Assembly: GCA_003427395.1 (NCBI GenBank)
Contig: BFEA01000379.1
Span: forward strand, 780,329 to 811,548
Length of the DNA: 31,220 nt
Reading direction: 5' to 3'
Source: Chara braunii
Taxonomy: Eukaryota > Streptophyta > Charophyceae > Charales > Characeae
Part shown: in pieces, positions 20,725-28,851 of the stretch
Position numbering within the stretch: position 1 is the first letter of the stretch
How the letters are laid out: each line of letters begins with the position of its first letter
Translations under genes and position numbers: made by a program
Notes under the pieces: model-generated
Databases searched by the model: none
The model's input: only the letters and a program-made list of their open reading frames with translations
Told to the model about the DNA's origin: nothing

Positions 20725-22029
20725 TTACCACAAGAATACACCGCCATCGATCCCGTCTGACGAATCCTCCGTCTTCGCCGAGGTCGCTGAGTCATCACCA
20801 TCAATGCTGTGGGCCTGAGCTTCAACTTGTTCCTGGCCGTTTGCCTCGCAGTTCCTGGTTGGACCTGTTTGCCGCTCCTGTACTTCCTCTCTCTCTGTCC
20901 CCTTCGGGACCACCTCCGGGACCACCACCTTCACGATGGCGAATGATCTTTCACCTCCAAGAATAAGCGCCTTGGAATCCCTACAGTAAGCCATGGAGCA
21001 CAAGTTTTTTACTCCGCTTGAGTACGAAGTCACTGCTGTGTAGTCCGATTCGGACCACGCTTTAACCTCCCCATCCTCCGACGCAGTAAAGATGAACGGC
21101 GACTGCGGATGCAAGAACGCTGCTTGGACGCTGTGGTTGTGCCCATCCCAGGATGCGAGACGTAATCCAGTCCTGTAGTCCCACACCTCTACGAGGCCCT
21201 CGTGAAAACCGACGATGAGAAGCGACGACTGCTGGCGTTTCCGGCTGCGGCACAGCTCCATGGTGGAAGGGGCGCTGCCAACTTGAATCGTTTGGCTCTC
21301 TCGCATTTTCGTCATAGTCCATATTTTGATCACGCCATCAGATGACGCACTTGCAAAGGTATCCTTGTCCTTTGGATGAAATTTGACCATGTAGACCATC
21401 TCAGAATGGCCTTTGAGGGCCGTTCTTTTCCACTCGCTGTCCCAATTCCACAGCTCAACGTGCCTAGTCCGAAAACCCGTCAACAGGTACGGCAACCTCC
21501 TGTGCACAGCCATATCTGTGACCGGACTTCCTCGCGACTTGATTGCTTGGAATGGCTCCCCGTCTATGACGTCGTCGAAAACCTCGTGTATGTAAATGGT
21601 GTCATGATCGTGCATAGCAATCCATTGGTTCTTTGCGATAAACTTGGCGGAGTAGATGGCGTGACTAGAGATGTCACAGCACTCGAAGTTTCCCCCATTT
21701 TCATAGTTCCACAGCTGAAGCTGATGTGTCCCGGCCACAAACATAATCCATGGTTTGAAAGGGTGCACGTCGAATCTAACGAGAAACGAAGCTTCACAAC
21801 TGTGACAATCAACATCAGAAGAAAAAGCACGTGGATTCCGAAACGCCTCTTGACAAGCACGACATTTGTTAGAATCCAATCCGCACGATCCCGTGTATGA
21901 ATCCTTGTATCGAACGACATCCCTGTCCCTCCGCAGCTTAGGTAGCAGCTGAAGTCCGCACTCTCTCTCTGTCGTGCCACCACCCATGGTGGCCCTGTCG
22001 ACTGCATTGCCCGAAAGCTTGTCCGCCAT
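20725..22029 (-). CDS. WD40-repeat protein related to coatomer beta' (COPB2) N-terminal domain
   Basis: A single uninterrupted 434-codon frame from the first in-frame ATG (22029; MADKLSGNAV). WD-like blades lie at about residues 83-108 (LQLWNY), 123-150, 168-196 (VELWNW), 207-238 (VKFHPKDKDTFASASSDGVI, KIWTM), 265-285 (VEVWDY) and 298-326 (FLHPQSPFIFTASEDGEVKA). The wording closely follows the first propeller of coatomer beta', which in COPI coats binds cargo tails at the Golgi. Oddities: the protein ends soon after this propeller with an acidic Ser/Thr/Glu tail, whereas COPB2 is about 900 residues. Before the blades is a ~80-residue extension with cysteine pairs (CRAC at 56-59, CHSC at 75-78) not known from COPB2. 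It is probably a derived paralogue or retrocopy rather than the housekeeping subunit. Cargo or partners cannot be told. Confidence 0.82.
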   Translation of the reverse strand: MADKLSGNAVDRATMGGGTTERECGLQLLPKLRRDRDVVRYKDSYTGSCGLDSNKCRACQEAFRNPRAFSSDVDCHSCEASFLVRFDVHPFKPWIMFVAGTHQLQLWNYENGGNFECCDISSHAIYSAKFIAKNQWIAMHDHDTIYIHEVFDDVIDGEPFQAIKSRGSPVTDMAVHRRLPYLLTGFRTRHVELWNWDSEWKRTALKGHSEMVYMVKFHPKDKDTFASASSDGVIKIWTMTKMRESQTIQVGSAPSTMELCRSRKRQQSSLLIVGFHEGLVEVWDYRTGLRLASWDGHNHSVQAAFLHPQSPFIFTASEDGEVKAWSESDYTAVTSYSSGVKNLCSMAYCRDSKALILGGERSFAIVKVVVPEVVPKGTEREEVQERQTGPTRNCEANGQEQVEAQAHSIDGDDSATSAKTEDSSDGIDGGVFLW

Positions 22030-22069
22030 TATTACAATACCTGGCGTGATGTCCACTCCTAGATACACT

Positions 22070-22590
22070 GCAGACGGAAGGAAGCAACTATTATCTCCCC
22101 CATCGAACACACTCACAATAGACACCTTTTTTTTTATATATATACTCACAATAGAGGCCTAATTAGTACCTAGACAAGTTGAAATGCCACCGCACAGTAA
22201 GAGGCACGTCGGCGTACGATTGTCGCTATACATAACTGGGGGTTGCGCAACTCCGAAAGATGCTTTGATTTACCATAACATGACCAGGTTCATCTCGTAA
22301 AACCATAGTGAACTCGAACAACCATCTTGGGTAGTTTGTGCTAGCGAGCGATATCCCCTCACTTGTCCTTTTCTGGCATGCTCTTGTCCTGTCTCACAAA
22401 TTCGCAGTACGTTTCCAGCAAAATGTTAAAAAATCACCTCCCCGGTTAAAACTTAAAACCCCTGCCCAACAAACAGGGACAGACGGAAGGAAGAGCTAAT
22501 CCTCGCGCCCAAAAACACACTAAATCAATAATATATATAGGCCGCCTGCTTAAGAAGCCTACGTAGTTCCTGGACGAGTTGAAAGTCCCC
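22070..22590. repeat. Duplicated ~115-bp segment in the WD40 gene's 5' flank
   Basis: About 22070-22192 and 22478-22590 share, in order and ~408 bp apart, CAGACGGAAGGAAG, a CACACT-containing patch, an AT-rich TATATATA core, AGGCC, TAGT(A/T)CCT(A/G)GAC, and AAGTTGAAA or GAGTTGAAA. The copy nearer the gene covers its presumed TATA region and 5' leader. Confidence 0.6.
22133..22144 (-). promoter_or_regulatory. TATA-like element upstream of the WD40 gene
   Basis: A TATATATATAAAAA run on the minus strand, about 105 bp upstream of the ATG. Position and sequence suit a core promoter, but it could be a simple AT repeat. Confidence 0.35.
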
Positions 22591-23517
22591 GTTTTCCGGA
22601 ACTCGTCAATAACCGCGTGCCTGGTTAAATCCCCCCGGCCCGGTTAAGATTCCTCCCTCAAGTCTTGAAAGTCGGAAGCAGGACCCCACCCTTTCTCTCT
22701 GTCAGAGGAAGGCATGAATGGACTACTCATAGCTCAGTTGGTTGCGATGACATCGTCAACTGCTCAGAGCTTGGTATCGTAGAATGCGAACCTGCGACCA
22801 TTAGGTTAACAGCCCGCAGCAACCAGCAAACCACACATAGCACGTCAGAAGAAGAAATAGAGAGCTTGATAACCACCCATACTTCGAAAACCTCCCGTCG
22901 TTCGGTTGGGGCGATATCCATCACTCACAAAATGGCACCGTAGAATGGACCAGCAAGGCACACAAAGGAGATGAGAGAGAATCCAGCTTCATGACGGACC
23001 TTCTGATGTACAGTCCTATGAAAATACTGATGCCTCCCGCTTCCATTTCCGAGGTAACGACAGCGGTAGTGCCAGCCGAGAGAGAAGCGTGCTCTGCCGA
23101 GCCACTCGCCCACCCTCAAGCCACCCTCAAGCCGAGAAAGACTGGTGTATTTGTCAAAGCCTGCGCAACATGGGTATCGCTTAAACCGTCAGTTCACCCG
23201 GAGCAGGAGCAGAGTACTGCTCTTACCGGTATATTTGCTGTAAGGGCTTTTCGATTCGGGTCTGGGCCAGGAGAGAGAAAGCAGCTGGCACACTCTAAAG
23301 AGGCGCAGCTGCAGGCCAGCGAGCCTCTCGGAAGGTAGCGTCATCAACTTAGGCTCGTCGGAACCAACTGGTGGTTTGAACCACCAGTGGTGTTTAACAA
23401 CGTGGTAACGTTTATGGTTACAGTGCATGGGGCTGCTCTTCTGCAAGCAAGCCATTTTTTGCCGACACCAGGCACTGGGCAAAATGAAACCCCAAAAGGC
23501 GGAGGACATAATCACTC

Positions 23518-23560
<43 letters not shown>

Positions 23561-25759
23561 ATAAACCATTTATCGACTTGTGTGTTTCATCCTTGTACGG
23601 GAGCGCGGTCCCATTAGCAGTCGGAAAGGAGTGTGGCCGATCCAGTGTGAAACTGTGTGGCAGCGGCCTGACAGGTTCATTACAAATTTCTGGGCTGAGA
23701 AAACAGGAGAAAGGCAAAAACAAAAAAGAAACAGAGAGCTGGGATCGGATAGATTGTCAGGCAGAGTTAGTAGAGGCTAGCTTAGGCAAGGGTGAGAGGT
23801 GGTACATCCTTCCTCAGGGAAGTAATCAATGCTGCCCACTCGGGCCTCCCCGCCATAATGGGGAGGAGCGTGCGTGAATTCTGTATGTATCTAGGCTACC
23901 AGAGTGGTCCGGGGTCACTTGCCCGGCCGGGCCAAAAAAATAAAAATAAAAAAAATTAAAAATTATTTTTAAAAGTTATTTTTTTATTTTAAATTTGGTG
24001 AAGAATTTCGACGTAACCCTGAGAAAAAAGTTGTTCAGTTTATTTTTCTGCATAACATAGTTTTTTTTTGGATTTTTTGGAATTTGTTTTTTCCCCCTAG
24101 GACCTTCCTTGGTCCTTGCACGGGCTTGCCACCCGGGACCCGGGCGGCCCGGCTGGTAGCCTAGGTATGTATTCCATATTGACTTGCCGGGGGAATAGGA
24201 ACCGGACTGTCGCTGCCAGAATGGTAGGAGCCAGAACCGAGATGTTCTGTTAAAAAAAAAAAAAAAAAAAAAAGTCACAGTCGGGTACCTCAGCAGTCCA
24301 GTCCAACAGATACCCAGCAAACAGACACATCGTAGGGGCAAGAGTCACGTCTCATAATGAGAAGTCATATTGAACAGTCACATCCCACGAGTAAAAGGGA
24401 AGATCCACAGGCAGGAGTCGTGTCCCAGAAGCAGGGGTCACAGTCCAAAGTCAAAAGTCATGTTCACAAATGAAAAGTCATGACTCGAAGGCCCAAGCAG
24501 CAGCAGTCCAATGGAAATTCGGGAAGGTTCCGGGCCTTGACGTTCAGAAGCAGACAGGCCGAGGGGATGTGGTACCGGAACCCAGTCAGGCCCAGGAAGC
24601 AGAGGCTGGCACGAGTTGAAGTGCAATCCAAGACTACAAAAGGACTGGCCAGCCTACCATTCGGGCAGATGGCTCATTCGCAAGAAGTGTGGAAGTGCTG
24701 GTGCACTTGTGCGCTGATGTGAGGGGCAGAGCGCTGAAGCCAGAGTGCTGCGCTAAGAGTGAGAGAGAAGAAGAAGACAGTGCTGGCAGGGAGAAGGCAG
24801 CCATAGCTGCGCCAGCGCAGGGTGTTATGCTAACAGTTAGTAGTAGACTTCAGAGGGATTAGTAGAGTTGACAGTGGGTGTATTCAGAGTAGATCTTTGA
24901 GTAGAAGTTAGTGTGAGTGTGCATGCATGTAGGGAGAGAAGATACAGCGAGGTCATAAGCTAGGGAGAAGACCAGCAAGGAGGGGAGCTACAACAGAGAG
25001 AGAAGAGCAGGGAGGAAGAAGATACTTACCTGGGTGATTATGTTGGATGTTTGGTTACCTATGACATGCGCTGTTGTGCGCTGGTGACTTGTGCGTTGGT
25101 GACTCGGAACTCTTATTGCTCTTGTATAACTTGTTGGAATTCATAAGCTGCGTTTCTGGTCTTAATCTCTCTGGTCTTCAGTGTGAACTTTGTGTGATCT
25201 CATATATGCATGAGGTGTGAATATGTGTGTTCACTGGTGTTGAACTGAAAAAAANAAAAAAAAAAAAAAAAAAACAGAAACCTCCCGCCGGAAATCATGG
25301 CAGAGTGCTTCCCAGCCATCAGATCACAAATGATCTGATGGTGGTGGTTGCAACAACAGTGAGCGAAGTAACTGCCACATTTTTTTTTGGAATAAACTCG
25401 ACTGCTGTCAGCAGTGATCATGACGCCCTCCATATACTCCGTGATTGAAGGAGGGCTCCACCCAATGAGATAATTGCACAACAACAAGCAAAATACTGAA
25501 GATCTTCTATCCAGTGGGCCTATGGCCGATCCCACCCTCTTTTGGGATTGGCCATACCCCCAACGGATTGAAAACATTTTGGCGGGAAGCTTTCTTTGCA
25601 CCGGCATGCCCAGTGTTAAGGAGAGGAGGAGGGGAACAAAGATCTCCTTAGCTTTTCGGGTAATACATGTAAAATACTGACCCTTGGATCACGAGTACTG
25701 CACGGCAGGATTTGGGTCACTCAACTGCCACACAAACTCTTTTATATCCATGCCCAGTG
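22591..25759. other. Intergenic DNA with tRNA-like pieces and homopolymers
   Basis: No protein gene recognised. Contents: tRNA-like fragments (22730-22827), a 37-base T run (23520-23556), an AT-rich block (about 23934-24110), a 22-base A run (24252-24273), and a segment at about 24330-24480 with many AGTCA words. An A run with one unresolved base (N at 25255) spans 25248-25274. The stretch 24500-25240 resembles LTR-type sequence in texture, but I find no paired repeat or ends. Confidence 0.5.
22730..22827. other. tRNA-like fragments in opposite orientations
   Basis: TAGCTCAGTTGGTT at 22730-22743 is a perfect tRNA A-box/D-arm sequence on the plus strand. At 22786-22827 the minus strand reads like the 3' half of tRNA-Asn: an anticodon loop CTGTTAA (GTT anticodon, 22806-22812), a variable region, and GTCGCAGGTTCG as the T-arm. 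The two halves face opposite ways, so no intact tRNA can fold. A tRNA-derived SINE or scrambled tRNA pseudogene fits. Confidence 0.5.
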
Positions 25760-26387
25760 TTACTGATTGACAATGCAACCTGTTGACGTCGGCAGCAATA
25801 CCGAAGTACATGAAGGAAGATGTTGACCGTTGTAGAGTCAGATGTAGACTATCGCCAAGACCAGGTACGTGCTCTCACATCATCTTCCGCATCTCTCCCT
25901 CTCTCACTCTCTCCCTCGACTTGTCTACCCACGTCTTCCTTCCATACACGAAGACCACCACCACCTCCGCTGACTGTATCCAAGCCAAGCCCGGCTATGG
26001 TTGGGCTGGCTATGTCGCTGCCCTCAGCAGCGCCCTTCGTCTTGCATGACCGCTCGCGCATGCACGCTTGAATCCAGCAGCTAGCGCAGCAGCCCGCGAG
26101 CTATCCCTCCAGCAGCGCTGCCTCATAGTGCCCGAATGCCCCCTCCGGCGCACTGCCCTTTCCTATATGGAAAGTGGCGGTCACATTGCTTGCTTTCACC
26201 CCATGTGAGACCGAGTTTTCTGTAGCTTCGGTCCCAGCCAAAGTGTCTGCGCCCAGGCCCTTTCAGACAGTGGCCTGCGACCGAATTGGGTAGGCATGCC
26301 CAACCACCCAGGCGCAAATGCGTGATGCTCCCTGCTTCGACCACGTTGCTGTAAGAGCCTGGAGGGCTCATGAATATTGTGGATTCT

Positions 26388-26544
26388 TTTTTATTTTATT
26401 ATATATATATATATCGTCACAAACAGAACTGCCCGGTAAAACCGTAGGCAGAGAGAGAGAAGAGGACAACAAACGAGGGGCTGTGACAAACTGTTTCGTC
26501 GGAGTTTCACCGACTCATCAGGAGGCTGAATATATATTTTTTTA
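26388..26544 (-). mobile_element. 157-bp retroposon-like insertion with 15-bp target-site duplications
   Basis: Flanked by exact copies of AATATTGTGGATTCT at 26373-26387 and 26545-26559. Removing the insert and one copy restores the flanking inverted repeat GCTCATGA...TCATGAGC. The insert has (AT)n-rich ends (26401-26413 and 26530-26544), no coding capacity, and a hammerhead-like core on the minus strand. A 15-bp duplication suggests target-primed retrotransposition. Confidence 0.85.
26485..26521 (-). ncRNA. Hammerhead-ribozyme-like core
   Basis: On the minus strand: CUGAUGA (26521-26515), stem II GUCGG/CCGAC (26514-26510 and 26502-26498) with a 7-base loop, and GAAA (26497-26494). These are the invariant bases of hammerhead ribozymes in the right order, with a fully paired stem II. 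A 3-bp stem III (ACA/UGU, loop GUU) would put a GUC cleavage triplet at 26487-26485. Stem I does not close just beside it, since the flanking bases do not pair. Alternatively the element's AU-rich ends could pair as a distant stem I. Hammerheads are known in Penelope-like elements and retrozymes. Activity is unproved. Confidence 0.58.
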
Positions 26545-26704
26545 ATATTGTGGATTCTCATGAGCAATGCGGATGTAATCAACTGACGCGTGGCAACTGC
26601 CTGACACTGACCAAGATTTGCAAAAGTTGATTAGTTCAGGGGCCCGCCTTCACTTAGGGCGGGCACGTGCCTGATGCAGGGCCTTATGCGGTTCTGCCGA
26701 GGGA

Positions 26705-28148
26705 TGAAACCCTTGCAGTTCAGTACTTCAAGTCTTCAACTGAATTGTTAACTTTTTTTTTTCATTACATTTTTGTTTTAATTTGATTTTTCAATTTTAC
26801 ATCATCATTATTATTACTTTTGGCCCTTTTGGGTGAGTCCGTTTGGGGAGCACCTTCTTATGTGTCACAGGTTTTAACTTTTATAAATGAAACTCCATGT
26901 ACGACGTAGTTTTTTTCTTTTTTTTTTTTTCTTTTTTTTCAGCATCCACCATGGCTCCTAGTGGGGGTGTTGCAAGCAGACTACACTAGCACATTGTAGC
27001 AGGACCCCAGCAGATGACTCCAGATATTGGTGACAAACAACACCTTTTAGAAAGCAGGTCCAACCTCCCATTAAGACCATTACAGAAAATAAGTCCAGAC
27101 ATCACAGAGACTCAAAGAGAGAAAAAAAAAAACAAAAAAAAAAAAACAGAAAAATAGACTCCAAATATCTCACACATGCATGATTGCAATGTCGGGTACA
27201 TACTACATAGCATCCATAATAATACCATTATTCATGAATGGACTAGGGTGGACTCAGCTGTCCCTTTGCGCCCCGTATCTGAATTCCCAGACCCCTTCCC
27301 CCTTCCCCCCCCCCCCCCCCCCCCACCTCCCCACCTATCGCTGGTGAGTTTGCAATGGTATCGGTAAGGGATTAGCGGTGGTTACAGTGCAGAGTTAGGC
27401 AAAGAAAGGGGGCTAGCCTAGGAATACGCGTAGCATTCAATCAGCACTTAGCGGATTCCCAGACAGCTGGTATGCGGTCACCAAAGGGACACAAGGGGGG
27501 TAGGTAGTCAGGTTCGTCAGGCGCCCAGCAGCAGGGCTGAAGAGAACTCTTTTGGCAATCCCGCTCACCTTCTCACCTGCTCAGTCAATCCCCTGGATAC
27601 AGGGTAATCAATGCTGGCAAGATGTCAATGTATGCAGATGGTTATTTGTGCACTGGGACGCTGGACCTGTTTTCCGGCATGTGCTGCTCCCGACCAATAG
27701 ATTGGAGCAATTGTTTCAAAAAAAAAAAGAAAAAAAAAAGGACCAGGCGGTCGTCCTTTTGTGCCTGGCCCAGTCCTCAGGACCCTGCTGCATCAGCAGG
27801 GTTGCTTGGACGTCCGGTAGGGACCCAGGCAGACCGTTTTTGGCCAGGGTTGTAGGACCAGGACTTTGGGCTGCCATGAGGACCATTGATCGGACCTCAG
27901 ATCTGATGGCCCTGATGCAGACCGTGGGCTGTTCAGCCAGGCCCAGCGGTATATGGCTGGGCGACTCCAGCAGTTGTGGACATTGAGGCTGGACCTCCAC
28001 TTTGGGCGTCATGCTGCTGGAGTGGCGCCAGATTGTGGAGCACTGCGCTAGAGCAGCAGTAGCGGAGGACGTAGACAGAGGTGGAGGCCGGCGAGCCATA
28101 GACGCGGGATGTTTAGCTGCTTACCTGGGCGCCACAGCTGGGGCCGTG

Positions 28149-28204
<56 letters not shown>

Positions 28205-28444
28205 AGATTTTCCCCACAACAGCCCCCAATTCCACCCAGATGGGTAGATTCAGAATCAAAGCAGTCTTTGTCCTATTGCAGACAACGAGAGCATTTGAGA
28301 TGTCCAACATATTAAAGCAATTTTATAATTAGACAGTTTCTTGGTTGTCCTTGGGGTACCCCTTTCATTGTTCTTGCAGCTCCCCTTTTACTGTGCCTCT
28401 TACGCACAAGGCTGCCCACGTTGATTGTGGTTGAGCAGCAGCTG
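26705..28444. other. Intergenic DNA with C run and (TG)n
   Basis: No gene recognised. It contains T-rich patches near 26751-26763 and 26909-26940, A-rich 27121-27150, a 20-base C run (27305-27324) and (TG)25 at 28151-28200. A 127-codon minus-strand frame (28099-27716) has an ATG but ends in a Phe run read from the A-rich tract at 27717-27740 and shows no motif. Confidence 0.55.
28151..28200. repeat. (TG)25 microsatellite
   Basis: Twenty-five uninterrupted TG units. Confidence 0.97.
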
Positions 28445-28482
28445 CTGTCTCTTATACACATCTAGATGTGTATAAGAGACAG
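28445..28482. other. Nextera mate-pair junction adapter (synthetic sequence)
   Basis: The first 19 bases are CTGTCTCTTATACACATCT, the Tn5 mosaic end used in Nextera kits, and the next 19 are its exact reverse complement. The 38-bp palindrome is the circularisation adapter of Illumina mate-pair libraries, not natural DNA. Read through in frame it gives MCIRDS or MYKRQ, familiar signs of adapter contamination in predicted proteins. The flanking genomic sequences may not be contiguous. Confidence 0.97.
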
Positions 28483-28851
28483 CTTCAGAGCTTCATACTC
28501 CTGTTCATTTCACTTCAGATCTTCAGCTTATACAGTCTTTGTGTCCGTCCTTCATCTTCATACTTCTGTTCATTTCGCTTTGATCTTCATATCATTTGTT
28601 CTCTTAATGATGCTCATTCATATGTATTTGTTAGTAGCACAAAGGGAGTGGAGGGGAGGGTGGAGGGTAAGGGACAGAAGGCGGAGTTCTATAGGACTAT
28701 GGGGCAGGGGAGGTAGAGGCAACAGGAAGGAAAGAAACATGTGGAGGGCAGGATAGAGTATGACATGCAAAGAGCAGGGGAGAGGTGTATGACGAGCTTC
28801 ACAGAATTCTAAATATTCACCGCTGAAACAGATTACTCTAGCAAAAAACAC
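28483..28851. other. Non-coding stretch after the adapter
   Basis: A ~34-bp segment (28491-28524) is repeated at 28556-28589, with CTTCATACTYCTGTTCATTT shared. A G-rich patch lies at about 28640-28760. No gene. The frames starting in the adapter are artefacts. Confidence 0.6.

Larger units (their letters stand above)
25760..26704 (+). repeat. Dispersed repeat, copy B, interrupted by an insertion
   Basis: Second copy of the repeat at 17933-18706, in the same orientation. It shares ATTGACAATGCAAC, CGCTGCCCTCAGCAGCGCCC, CCTATATGGAAAG (CTTTATGGAAAG in copy A), GGCAACTGCCTG and the GCCCGCC hairpin. About 172 bp (26388-26559) is extra relative to copy A, counting one duplicated target copy. Confidence 0.78.

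Noticed and set aside
20823-22149. Extending the WD40 protein to the upstream GTG at 22149
   Set aside because: The extra 40 codons have no ATG, run through the TATA-like AT tract, and look like leader sequence; the ATG at 22029 is the first real start.
28466-28756. Plus-strand frames starting MCIRDS and MYKRQ
   Set aside because: They begin inside the synthetic adapter; those peptide starts are translated adapter, not genes.
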